Below, one piece after another: positions 16,802 to 25,124 of a DNA stretch of 64,000 nucleotides. The notes below the pieces were generated by a model. It was not told the DNA's origin and did not search any database. It worked only from the letters and a program-made list of their open reading frames with translations. The first letter of the stretch is position 1, and each line of letters opens with the position of its first letter. Origin of the DNA: PBB1 sp046154125 (GTDB lineage: Bacteria > Pseudomonadota > Gammaproteobacteria > Burkholderiales > Burkholderiaceae_C); NCBI GenBank assembly GCA_046154125.1, contig JBJXEJ010000048.1:1-64000 (forward strand). The letters run 5' to 3'. The translations under genes and the position numbers were made by a program.

Positions 16802-16833
16802 TTCTGAAACAGAAACGGCCCTGTGCGGGCCGT
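16802..16833 (-). terminator. Terminator of tRNA-Gly
   Basis: On the minus strand the stem ACGGCCC (from 16833) pairs with GGGCCGT (ending 16815) around a five-base loop, followed by TTCTGTTTC. It starts 18 bases after the CCA end of the tRNA. Confidence 0.65.
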
Positions 16834-16850
16834 GGTCGGGATGCGAGACG

Positions 16851-16924
16851 TGGAGCGGGTGAAGGGAATCGAACCCTCGTATGAAGCTTGGGAAGCTGCC
16901 GTTCTACCATTGAACTACACCCGC
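16851..16924 (-). tRNA. tRNA-Gly(CCC)
   Basis: The minus strand folds into a full cloverleaf of 74 bases including encoded CCA. The acceptor stem GCGGGTG/CACCCGC is perfect, the D-arm is GTTC/GAAC and the T-loop is TTCGATT. The anticodon loop TTCCCAA gives anticodon CCC for Gly GGG codons. The anticodon stem GCAGC/GCTTC has one mismatch, C28 against U42. The terminator follows directly. Confidence 0.93.
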
Positions 16925-16990
16925 GATCCCGGTCGATTCTATCGTGCGACCTCGCGCAGTCCCTGTCCCAGGTACACCTACCGCGATGCA

Positions 16991-17476
16991 TCAGGACGGT
17001 TCGACTGGCAACCAGCGGTCGAAGGCGGCGGCCTGCCCGTGGCAGGTGCCCGAGTCGTCGATCAGGTTCCAGACCACGGCTTGCTCGATGCGGAAGCGCT
17101 TGCCGGATGCCGAGATCCGGATGCCAGCGTAGTCGGTGATGCATCCGTCTCGTGTCACCCGCTCCAGCAGTCGGGCCCGTTCTTCGCGCAGCAGGGGTTC
17201 GGCGGACAGCCGCGATGGCATGCATACGAAAGACGGCCAGTCCATCTCGAACAGGTCCAGTGCGCGCCGGTTGCCGTAGAAGAACACCGGGTCGGATTCC
17301 GTGCCGTGCGCGACGATCACCGTTGGGGCTTCCCACAGTGCGCGCCGGACAGCACCGGTGGCTGCGACGAGCGCCTTGCCGGTCAGTCGTGCGTGGCTTC
17401 GAATCAGCAGTTCGAGCAGCCGGTCTGTCGGTTCCTGGGGAGCAGGCGACCCCTGCGTGGCGTGGTTTTGAATCAT
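16991..17476 (-). CDS. MEKHLA domain protein
   Basis: This 161-residue protein matches the MEKHLA domain, a PAS-like sensor fold also found in plant HD-ZIP III factors: it has VIVAHGTESDPVFFYGNR, then ALDLFEMDWPSFVCMPSRLSAEP, then TRDGCITDYAGIRISASGKRF and the end EQAVVWNLID. The whole protein is this one domain. The ATG at 17476 is used since the longer frame reads into the leader of the divergent gene. Its partner and ligand are unknown. It faces a degenerate GGDEF protein gene across a 188-base gap, so both could share control. Confidence 0.8.
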   Translation of the reverse strand: MIQNHATQGSPAPQEPTDRLLELLIRSHARLTGKALVAATGAVRRALWEAPTVIVAHGTESDPVFFYGNRRALDLFEMDWPSFVCMPSRLSAEPLLREERARLLERVTRDGCITDYAGIRISASGKRFRIEQAVVWNLIDDSGTCHGQAAAFDRWLPVEPS

Positions 17477-17664
17477 GGAAGGTCCGCGAAAGCGCAATGG
17501 CTGGCGAGGCGGCAATGCGTTCCGGAATTGTCGTTCCCGAGCCGTGCTGCGCAGGCTCGACCGTCCAACAAGTCCGTAAAACACGCCGATTACCGGGTTT
17601 GGTCCGGGCGGCCCGCCGCCACAATCCGCCAGGAATTGATCGCCAGACCGGGAGGACGACAACG

Positions 17665-18576
17665 ATGAGCGACGCTTGCGTGCATGTGCTGCAGATGGGG
17701 CCCGTCGACTGGGCCTCGGCGCTGAACAGCGCCCGCGCCGAGTCTGGTTATGGACCGTTCGAGGTCGCCGTGTGCTCTGTAGAGGATGTTTGGCAGCGGC
17801 TCTCGGCCGAGCAGGTCGACGCGCTGGTGGTGCAGGGTGGCTGGAGCGACTGGACTCGCTGTGCTTCCGAAGTGGCCGTGGTCGTGGTCGCTGACGCCAT
17901 GAGCGCCTCCGACTGCCTGGATTGGTTGCAAAAAGGGGCGCAGGAAGTGGTCACATCCGCCGAGATGAAGGATCTTTCCTGGCCACGTCGGCTGCGCGCT
18001 GCGGTCGAGAGGCAGCGCGTGCGCACCGCTACGCGGCAGGCATTCGCCACGGACGTGCACACCGGGCTGCCGCATGTCGGACAACTGATCGAGCACATGA
18101 GCCACCTGCTCGCGCTGCGCGAGCGCGAGCCGGCGCCGATGGCGTTGCTGGTGCTGCGCATCGAGGGGCTGGCCACGACGATGGCTCGTCTCGGCATCGA
18201 AGCGGCGGGCACGCTGCGTCGCAAGGTCGCGGTGCGGTTGCGCGCCGGCGTGCGGGCCAGCGACGTGGTTGCCTCCGTTGGCGACGACTCGTTCGCGGTG
18301 CTGCTGTCGCAGATCGACACGCCGGCCGACGCCGAGCGGGTCGGCCGCAAGCTGCTGGGCTCGCTCGGCGAGACCTTCAAGGTCGGGGGCGTCGATCTGG
18401 CCGTGGCCACGGCGCTCGGCATTGCCGCATACCCGGCCGATGGCACCCAGCCGGACATGCTGTTGCGGCGCGCTGCCGGGCTCGCGGCGTCGGCGCAGGC
18501 GACCGGCCGGGCCGGTCACGCCAACCGGCTGGAGCGCGGTGCGGCGTCCGCCGCCAACGACGAAACGCCGAACTGA
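17665..18576 (+). CDS. Degenerate GGDEF domain protein with receiver-like N-terminus
   Basis: The 303-residue protein starts at ATG 17665 with GGAGG ten bases upstream. Residues 1-115 look like a response-regulator receiver fold (VDALVVQG, VAVVVVADAMSASDCLDWLQKGAQEVV), but the phospho-acceptor Asp position is not evident. Residues 130-285 form a GGDEF domain with TGLPHVGQLIEHM as its start. The signature reads GDDSF instead of GGDEF, so diguanylate cyclase activity is unlikely; a binding or allosteric role is more plausible. The gene ends seven bases from the convergent lpxO. Confidence 0.75.
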   Translation: MSDACVHVLQMGPVDWASALNSARAESGYGPFEVAVCSVEDVWQRLSAEQVDALVVQGGWSDWTRCASEVAVVVVADAMSASDCLDWLQKGAQEVVTSAEMKDLSWPRRLRAAVERQRVRTATRQAFATDVHTGLPHVGQLIEHMSHLLALREREPAPMALLVLRIEGLATTMARLGIEAAGTLRRKVAVRLRAGVRASDVVASVGDDSFAVLLSQIDTPADAERVGRKLLGSLGETFKVGGVDLAVATALGIAAYPADGTQPDMLLRRAAGLAASAQATGRAGHANRLERGAASAANDETPN

Positions 18577-18583
18577 CGCGGGT

Positions 18584-19501
18584 TCACCAGAAGATCGCCC
18601 ACACCAGCGTGGCGATCATCAGCCACTTGCCGATGTAGTACGCGCTGCGGTTGCCGCGCTTGAATTCCTTGGCCATGGCGCGCAGCTTGTAGCCCTGCGC
18701 GAACACCTTGTTGACGCCGCCGATCGGCTCGCCGGCCACGTTCTGGGTCGATGCGGCGGCCATCACGTGCTTGGCGAAGAAGCGGTTGAACCATCGCAGC
18801 GGGCTGCCCCACAGCGGACGCTCGACGTCGCAGAACAGGATCACGCGCGGCTGGTCGGTGGTGTTGGCCGCGTGGTGGATGTAGGTCTCGTCGAACATCA
18901 CCGCCTCACCGTCGCGCCAGTGGTAGCGCTGGCCGTCGACGTCGATGTAGCAGCCCGGGTCGTTCGGCGTCTGCAGCCCGAGGTGATAGCGCAATGAGCC
19001 CGCGTACGGATCACGGTGGCGCACCAGCGTGGCGCCGGGCGGCAGCGACGCGAACATCGCGGCCTTGATCGACGGGATGCTGCGCAGCAGCTTCACGGTC
19101 TGCGGGCACATCGCCTCGGCCGACGCCAGGTCCTTGCCGTACCACGTCAGGTAGAAACGCTTCCAGCCGGTGCGGAAGAACGAGTTGAAGCCCATGTCCG
19201 TGTAGCCGGCGGCCGCCCGGATGAAGCCCTCGTCGTTCAGCCGCAGTGCCTCGGCGCGGATGGTCTGCCAGTTCTGCTTCAGCAGCGCCATTTCGGGAAA
19301 CTCGGCGAGGTCGATGTAGGCGCTGCGCGGCGTGCGCGAGAACGCGTACATCAGGACATTGACCGGCGCGAGGAACACGGTGAAATCGGTCAGCGCCCGC
19401 GCGAGGCGAAAACGCACGCGGCCGCGCAGATGCACATACAGCGCCGACGCGATGAAGGTCAGTAACACCCAGTGGCGGATCTCGAGTGACGGTATGTTCA
19501 T
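18584..19501 (-). CDS. lpxO: Lipid A 2-hydroxylase LpxO (Asp/Asn beta-hydroxylase family)
   Basis: The 305-residue protein follows LpxO along its length: an N-terminal membrane helix (LLTFIASALYVHLRGRVRFR), the NVLMYAFSRTPRSAYID block, DMGFNSFFRTGWKRFYL, the iron-binding HRDPYAGSLRYHLGL with His and Asp, and the distal His in DETYIHHAAN. A second hydrophobic segment closes the protein. The enzyme adds a 2-hydroxyl group to a secondary acyl chain of lipid A with Fe(II) and 2-oxoglutarate. It lies eight bases after gabD, an unusual partner. Members of the family are sometimes annotated only as beta-hydroxylase, so the substrate is inferred. Confidence 0.85.
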   Translation of the reverse strand: MNIPSLEIRHWVLLTFIASALYVHLRGRVRFRLARALTDFTVFLAPVNVLMYAFSRTPRSAYIDLAEFPEMALLKQNWQTIRAEALRLNDEGFIRAAAGYTDMGFNSFFRTGWKRFYLTWYGKDLASAEAMCPQTVKLLRSIPSIKAAMFASLPPGATLVRHRDPYAGSLRYHLGLQTPNDPGCYIDVDGQRYHWRDGEAVMFDETYIHHAANTTDQPRVILFCDVERPLWGSPLRWFNRFFAKHVMAAASTQNVAGEPIGGVNKVFAQGYKLRAMAKEFKRGNRSAYYIGKWLMIATLVWAIFW

Positions 19502-19509
19502 GATTCGCC

Positions 19510-20988
19510 TCAACGGTGGATGTCGCCGAGGCAGAGGTACTTGATCTCGACATAGTCGTCGATCCCGTGGTGCGATCCCTCGCGCCCCAGCCCCGACTGC
19601 TTGACGCCGCCAAATGGCACCTCGGCCGTCGAGATCAGCCCGGTGTTGACGCCGACCATGCCGTACTCGAGCGCCTCGCCAACGCGGAAGACGCGGCCGA
19701 TGTCGCGGCTGTAGAAGTAGCTGGCCAGACCGAACTCCGTTGCGTTGGCAAGGTCGATGACTTCGGCCTCGGTCTGGAAACGAAACACCGGCGCCACCGG
19801 CCCGAAGGTCTCCTCGCGGGCGCACAGCATGTCGGCGGTGGCGTCGGCAAGCACCGTCGGTTCATAGAAGCGACTGTCCCTGCGATGGCCACCGACCAGC
19901 ACCCGCGCACCCTTGGCGACCGCATCGGCGACGTGGCTGTCGATCTTGGCGATCGCGTTCGCGTCGATCATCGGGCCCTGGGTCACGCCGGCGTCGAAGC
20001 CGTTGCCGACGCGGATGTCGCGCACCTTGGCTGCGAGTTTCTCGACGAAGGCATCGTAGACGCCGTCCTGCACGTACAGCCGGTTGGCACAGACGCAGGT
20101 CTGGCCGGCGTTGCGGTACTTGCTGATCATCGCGCCCTCGACCGCGCTGTCGAGGTCGGCGTCGTCGAACACGATGAAGGGCGCATTGCCGCCAAGTTCG
20201 AGCGACAGCTTCTTGATGGTCGGCGCGCACTGCGCCGCCAGGATGCGGCCCACCTCGGTCGAGCCGGTGAATGACAGGTGGCGCACGGTGTCGCTGGTGC
20301 ACAGCACCTTGCCGATCTCGATCGAGCGGTCGCTGTCGGCGGTGACGATGTTCAGCACGCCAGCCGGCAGGCCGGCGCGCTGCGCCAGTTCGGCCACGGC
20401 GAGTGCCGACAGCGGTGTCTGCTCGGCCGGCTTGATGACCACGGTGCAACCAGCCGCCAGCGCCGGTGCAACCTTGCGGGTGATCATCGCGATCGGGAAA
20501 TTCCACGGCGTGATCGCCGCGCACACGCCTATCGGCTGCTTGATGACGAGGTAGCGCTTGTTGGCGTCTGTGGTCGGCACGGTCTCGCCGTAGACGCGCT
20601 TGGCCTCTTCGGCGAACCATTCGATGAAGCTGGCGCCGTAGGTCACCTCGCCGCGTGCCTCGGCCAGCGGCTTGCCCTGTTCGGCGGTCATCATGCGGGC
20701 CAGGTCGTCGGCGTGCTGATGCAGCAGGTGAAACCACTTCATCAGGATCGCCGCGCGTTCCTTCGCGGTCTTGCCGCGCCAGGCGGGCCAGGCGCGGTTG
20801 GCCGCAGCGATGGCGGTCTCGGCTTCGGCCGCGCCGAGGTTGGCGACCTCGGCCAGCTTGAGTCCGGTGGCGGGGTCGGCGACCGCGAAACGGTCGGCGG
20901 CTCCGATCCAGGCACCGTCGATGAACGCATCGGTCTTCAGCAGCGTCGGGTCGTTGAGTGCCGCCAGTGGGGAAGTTGGGTTGTCCAT
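19510..20988 (-). CDS. gabD: Succinate-semialdehyde dehydrogenase (NADP+)
   Basis: This 492-residue aldehyde dehydrogenase has the catalytic Glu in LELGGNAPFIVFDDAD and the catalytic Cys in RNAGQTCVCANR, with the NAD-binding FTGSTEVGR between. The pattern KYRNAGQTCVCANRLYVQ and the ending VPFGGVKQSGLGREGSHHGIDDYVEIKYLC are those of GabD, which oxidizes succinate semialdehyde to succinate in GABA breakdown. The start at 20988 is chosen because the family begins about there. GabT is not nearby. It leads a two-gene operon with lpxO. The substrate rests on similarity. Confidence 0.9.
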   Translation of the reverse strand: MDNPTSPLAALNDPTLLKTDAFIDGAWIGAADRFAVADPATGLKLAEVANLGAAEAETAIAAANRAWPAWRGKTAKERAAILMKWFHLLHQHADDLARMMTAEQGKPLAEARGEVTYGASFIEWFAEEAKRVYGETVPTTDANKRYLVIKQPIGVCAAITPWNFPIAMITRKVAPALAAGCTVVIKPAEQTPLSALAVAELAQRAGLPAGVLNIVTADSDRSIEIGKVLCTSDTVRHLSFTGSTEVGRILAAQCAPTIKKLSLELGGNAPFIVFDDADLDSAVEGAMISKYRNAGQTCVCANRLYVQDGVYDAFVEKLAAKVRDIRVGNGFDAGVTQGPMIDANAIAKIDSHVADAVAKGARVLVGGHRRDSRFYEPTVLADATADMLCAREETFGPVAPVFRFQTEAEVIDLANATEFGLASYFYSRDIGRVFRVGEALEYGMVGVNTGLISTAEVPFGGVKQSGLGREGSHHGIDDYVEIKYLCLGDIHR

Positions 20989-21211
20989 GCGTGCTCGAGA
21001 TCGTTCGGGAGGAGGTGCCGGGCCCGCGGCCCAGGCTTCCAGCTGCCGCGGGAGAGTCACTCTACCCCTTCCGGTGTGCCTGGGAGGGCGGGGGATAAAC
21101 TTGAATCCATCCCACCAGCTTCCCTTTCGAGGGTGATAAGGCCCCGCGCGTACAGGCCCGCACTGCGCGCAGCTGCCACGCAGCGCCGAATATCACCGTC
21201 GACACGCTCCC

Positions 21212-23860
21212 ATGAAAGCCACCGACATCCGCCAGACCTTCCTGAAGTTCTTCGAATCGAAGGGCCACACCATCGTCGCCAGCTCACCGGTGGTGCCCGG
21301 CGACGACCCGACGCTGCTGTTCACCAACGCCGGGATGAACCAGTTCAAGGACGTGTTCCTCGGCTTCGACAAGCGGCCGTACAGCCGCGCGACGACCAGC
21401 CAGAAATGCATTCGCGCCGGGGGCAAGCACAACGACCTCGACAACGTCGGCTACACCGCGCGGCACCACACCTTCTTCGAGATGCTCGGCAACTTCTCGT
21501 TCGGTGACTATTTCAAGCACGATGCCATCCAGTACGCCTGGGAGTTGCTGACCGATGTCTACCAGCTGCCGAAGGAAAAGCTCTGGGTCACGGTGTATGC
21601 CGACGACGACGAGGCCTACGAGATCTGGAACAAGACGGTCGGCGTGCCGGCCGAGCGCATCGTGCGCATCGGCGACAACAAGGGCGCGCGCTACGCATCG
21701 GACAATTTCTGGATGATGGGCGATACCGGCCCCTGCGGCCCGTGCACCGAGATCTTCTACGACCACGGCCCCGACGTCGCCGGCGGCCCGCCGGGATCGC
21801 CGAACGAGGACGGCGACCGCTACATCGAGATCTGGAACAACGTCTTCATGCAGTTCAATCGCACCGAAGACGGCGTGATGCACAAGCTGCCCAAGCCCAG
21901 CGTCGACACCGGCATGGGTCTGGAGCGCATCACCGCGGTGCTGCAGCATGTGCACAGCAATTACGAGATCGATCTGTTCGTCAATCTGCTGGCCGCTGCC
22001 AAGCGCGCCGTCGATGCGGCGGGAGCCGGAGACTGCGACGCCGCTTCGCCGTCGCTGAAGGTCATCGCCGACCACATCCGCGCCTGCACGTTCACAGTGG
22101 TCGACGGCATCATTCCGGGCAACGAAGGCCGCGGCTACGTACTGCGCCGAATCGCCCGCCGCGCGATCCGCCACGGCTACAAGCTCGGTGCGCGCACGCC
22201 GTTCTTCAACACGCTGGTGTCTGCACTCGCCGTTGAAATGGGCGATGCCTATCCCGAATTGCGGCAGCAGCAACAACGGGTGACCGAAGTGCTCAAGCAG
22301 GAAGAAGAGCGCTTCTTCCAGACCATCGCCAACGGGATGGAAATCCTCGAGGCGGCGCTCGCCGAAACGGCGGCCCGCCCGGGCGATGCCGGTCGCCTCC
22401 TGAGCGGCGACGTCGCCTTCAAGCTGCATGACACCTACGGCTTCCCGCTCGACCTCACCGCCGACGTCTGCCGCGAGCGCGGCATGACGGTCGACGGCGC
22501 GGCATTCGACATTGCCATGGGCCGCCAGCGCGAGCAGGCGCGCGCGGCCGGCAAGTTCAAGATGGCGCTGGGCCTCGAGTACAGCGGCGAGGCGACCACC
22601 TTCCACGGCTACGAGCAACTGGTGCACGAGGGTGCGAAGGTCACCGCGATCTACCTCGACGGCACGCCGGCATTGCGTGCCCGCGCCGGCGACGACGCGG
22701 TGATCGTGCTCGACCACACGCCGTTCTACGCCGAGAGCGGCGGACAGGCCGGCGATGCCGGCGAGCTGCGCAACGCGCGCTCGCGGGTGCTGGTCGAGGA
22801 CACGATCAAGGTGCAGGCCAGCGTGTTCGGCCACCACGGCCGCATCGTCGAAGGCGAGGTCGAGGTGGGCGATGTGTTCACCGCACGCGTCGATGCCGAG
22901 CGCCGCGTGAAGACCGTGCGCAACCACAGCGCCACGCACCTGATGCACAAGGCGCTGCGCGAGGTGCTGGGCGTGCACGTGCAGCAGAAGGGTTCGCTGG
23001 TCAATGCCGAGCGCACGCGCTTCGACTTTGCGCACAACGCCCCGATGACGGAGGCGCAGATCGCGAAGGTCGAGTCGATGGTCAACGCCGAGATCCTGGC
23101 CAATGCCGCGACACAGGCCCGCGTGATGGCGATCGACGACGCGCAGAAGACCGGCGCGATGATGCTGTTCGGCGAGAAGTACGGTGACGAGGTGCGCGTG
23201 CTCGACATCGGCAGCAGCCGCGAGCTGTGCGGTGGCACTCATGTGACCCGCACCGGCGACATCGGGCTGTTCAAGATCGTGGCCGAAAGCGGCGTGGCCG
23301 CTGGCGTGCGGCGCGTCGAGGCGATCACCGGCGACAACGCGCTGGTCTATCTGCAGTCGCTCGAAGGCACGATGAACCACCTGGCCGGCACGCTGAAGGC
23401 GGCGCCGGCCGAGGTGCCGGCCCGCCTGGCGCAGGTGCTCGATCAGGTGCGTGCGCTCGAGAAGGAACTGATCGCGATCAAGGGCAAGCTGGCGTCATCG
23501 CAGGGCGACGAGCTGCTGGCGCAGGCGGTCAACGTCGGCAGCCTGAAGGTGCTGGCGGCGCGTCTGGAAGGTGCCGACGCAAAGGCGTTGCGCGAGACCT
23601 TGGACAAACTCAAGGACAAGCTCAAGAGCGCGGTCATCGTGCTGGCCAGCGTCGACGGCGGCAAGGTGCAACTGGCTGCGGGCGTGACGGCCGATTCCAT
23701 CGGCAAGGTGAAGGCCGGCGAGCTGGTCAACTTCGTGGCGCAGCAAGTCGGCGGCAAGGGCGGAGGCAAGGCCGACATGGCGATGGCGGGCGGCACCGAT
23801 CCGAGCGGGCTTTCTGCTGCTCTGGACTCGGTCCGGGCGTGGGTGGCGGAGCGGGTTTGA
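21212..23860 (+). CDS. alaS: Alanyl-tRNA synthetase
   Basis: The 882-residue enzyme starts MKATDIRQTFLKFFESKGH and has all domains in order: class II core with motif 1 to 3 (residues 1-250, GDTGPCGPCTEIFYD), tRNA-recognition region, editing domain with HSATHLMHKAL (HxxxH) and the SRELCGGTHVTRTGDIG Cys-His zinc site, and the C-Ala domain ending in GGGKADMAMAGG. It charges tRNA-Ala and removes misloaded Ser and Gly. Length is normal. The 223-base leader after divergent gabD holds its promoter; no attenuator is obvious. Confidence 0.98.
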   Translation: MKATDIRQTFLKFFESKGHTIVASSPVVPGDDPTLLFTNAGMNQFKDVFLGFDKRPYSRATTSQKCIRAGGKHNDLDNVGYTARHHTFFEMLGNFSFGDYFKHDAIQYAWELLTDVYQLPKEKLWVTVYADDDEAYEIWNKTVGVPAERIVRIGDNKGARYASDNFWMMGDTGPCGPCTEIFYDHGPDVAGGPPGSPNEDGDRYIEIWNNVFMQFNRTEDGVMHKLPKPSVDTGMGLERITAVLQHVHSNYEIDLFVNLLAAAKRAVDAAGAGDCDAASPSLKVIADHIRACTFTVVDGIIPGNEGRGYVLRRIARRAIRHGYKLGARTPFFNTLVSALAVEMGDAYPELRQQQQRVTEVLKQEEERFFQTIANGMEILEAALAETAARPGDAGRLLSGDVAFKLHDTYGFPLDLTADVCRERGMTVDGAAFDIAMGRQREQARAAGKFKMALGLEYSGEATTFHGYEQLVHEGAKVTAIYLDGTPALRARAGDDAVIVLDHTPFYAESGGQAGDAGELRNARSRVLVEDTIKVQASVFGHHGRIVEGEVEVGDVFTARVDAERRVKTVRNHSATHLMHKALREVLGVHVQQKGSLVNAERTRFDFAHNAPMTEAQIAKVESMVNAEILANAATQARVMAIDDAQKTGAMMLFGEKYGDEVRVLDIGSSRELCGGTHVTRTGDIGLFKIVAESGVAAGVRRVEAITGDNALVYLQSLEGTMNHLAGTLKAAPAEVPARLAQVLDQVRALEKELIAIKGKLASSQGDELLAQAVNVGSLKVLAARLEGADAKALRETLDKLKDKLKSAVIVLASVDGGKVQLAAGVTADSIGKVKAGELVNFVAQQVGGKGGGKADMAMAGGTDPSGLSAALDSVRAWVAERV

Positions 23861-23920
23861 TGCTCTTCTAGTGTTCTGGTCGACATAGACCGCGTCGGGT
23901 TCCGCCCCGACAGTCGGGTA

Positions 23921-23948
23921 ACTTTCATTGGCGGGCCCAGATGAAAGT
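23921..23948. terminator. Inverted repeat between convergent alaS and chromate transporter genes
   Basis: ACTTTCAT (23921-23928) and ATGAAAGT (23941-23948) form an 8-bp stem that extends with one mismatch. A second GC hairpin (GCCGGG at 23958, CCCGGC at 23970) follows. The place between two converging genes suggests a bidirectional terminator. Confidence 0.4.
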
Positions 23949-24021
23949 CACTCGGGTGCCGGGCCGAGACCCGGCGGGCTGCATCGCATGCGCACAACCG
24001 CTGACAAAGCGATTCCAGCGC

Positions 24022-24549
24022 TCACGCGTACCCCAACGCCCCGACAACCGCCCCCAGCGCGACCAACCACATCGGACTGACCCGCGTGCGAACCATCGCG
24101 ACCACGGTGACTGCGATCAGCGCCCACGCCCCGAGCTGCATGCGCACCGGCTCCGTCAGCACCCACCCGGTCGCCACCAGCAAGCCGAGGGTGAGCGGCG
24201 CCATCCCGGTCGTGAACGCGCGCACGCCGCGCGTGTCGCGCCGCGCCTGGCCCCAGCGGGTGGCCCACAGCGTCAGCAGCGTCGACGGCAGCAGGATGCC
24301 GCTCATCGTCGCCAGCGCGCCCAGCGGGCCGGCGACATTCCAGCCGAGCACCGCGACGAACAGCAGGTTGGGACCCGGTGCGGCCTGTGCCAGTGCCACC
24401 GAGGCGGTGAACTGGCCGTCGCTGATCCAGCCGTGTTCGGTCACCAGGTAACGGTGCATGTCGGGTGCGGTGGTGATGGCCCCGCCCACAGCCAACAGGC
24501 TCAGCAGCAGAAAGTGGCCGAACAGGCCCAGCAGGTCGGCTGCGCTCAT
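24022..24549 (-). CDS. Chromate transporter, short-chain CHR protein, second half
   Basis: This 175-residue membrane protein is one CHR domain: GGAITTAPDMHRYLVTEHGW, then TASVALAQAAPGPNLLF with the PGPN motif, and six hydrophobic stretches. Short-chain CHR proteins work as a pair to export chromate, whereas long ChrA has both halves in one chain. The ATG overlaps the stop of the first-half gene (ATGA), so equal synthesis of the pair is likely. Real substrate specificity cannot be read from sequence. Confidence 0.85.
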   Translation of the reverse strand: MSAADLLGLFGHFLLLSLLAVGGAITTAPDMHRYLVTEHGWISDGQFTASVALAQAAPGPNLLFVAVLGWNVAGPLGALATMSGILLPSTLLTLWATRWGQARRDTRGVRAFTTGMAPLTLGLLVATGWVLTEPVRMQLGAWALIAVTVVAMVRTRVSPMWLVALGAVVGALGYA

Positions 24550-25124
24550 GAACCCGATCGCCACCAGGCCAGCGCGACCGCCACCGAACCGACACCGGCA
24601 ACCACCCACCACAGCGGCCAGTGACCCACCGTGACGGCCACCGTCGCGATCGCCGCGAAACCCAGGCTGGCGGGAAGACCGAGTGCGCTCGATCGCAGCG
24701 TGGGCAGGAGTTTCAGCGCGGTGGCCAGCACCAGCCCGGCCGCCACTGCGCCCATGCCGCGCAATGCACCCTGCACCGCCGGATGGCTTTCGTAGCGCCC
24801 ATACAGCGAGGCCAGCAGCAGCACGATCACCAGCGGCATCGCCAGCATGCCTGCCAGTGCCGACATTGCGCCGCGCAGACCGAAGAAGCGGTCGCCGATC
24901 ATCATCGACAGGTTGACGACGTTGGGGCCGGGCAGCACCTGGCCGACCGACAGCAGCTCGACGAACTGTTCGCGCGTCAGCCAGCGCTTGCGTTCGACCA
25001 GTTCGCGCTGTGCCACCGCCAGCACGCCGCCGAACCCCTGCAAGGCCAGCCAGGTGAAAGTGAAGAACAGGTCGGCGTTCGACCGTGGAACGGCCGTCCC
25101 GGGACTGCCGTTCGATTCGCTCAG
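24546..25124 (-). CDS. Chromate transporter, short-chain CHR protein, first half
   Basis: The 192-residue protein has the CHR hallmark GFGGVLAVAQRELVE, then EQFVELLSVGQVLPGPNVVN and repeated membrane helices. The start is uncertain: the open frame continues far into the upstream gene, and no ATG, GTG or TTG lies at the expected place. A CTG at 25124, whose last two bases overlap the TGA of the upstream dehydrogenase, would fit coupling and begin LSESNGSPGTA. It is the upstream partner of the overlapping second-half gene. Confidence 0.8.
   Translation of the reverse strand: MSESNGSPGTAVPRSNADLFFTFTWLALQGFGGVLAVAQRELVERKRWLTREQFVELLSVGQVLPGPNVVNLSMMIGDRFFGLRGAMSALAGMLAMPLVIVLLLASLYGRYESHPAVQGALRGMGAVAAGLVLATALKLLPTLRSSALGLPASLGFAAIATVAVTVGHWPLWWVVAGVGSVAVALAWWRSGS

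Noticed and set aside
21284..23380. A 698-codon open frame antisense to alaS
   Set aside because: Rich in His, Val, Asp and Ala without any domain; alaS on the plus strand is complete.
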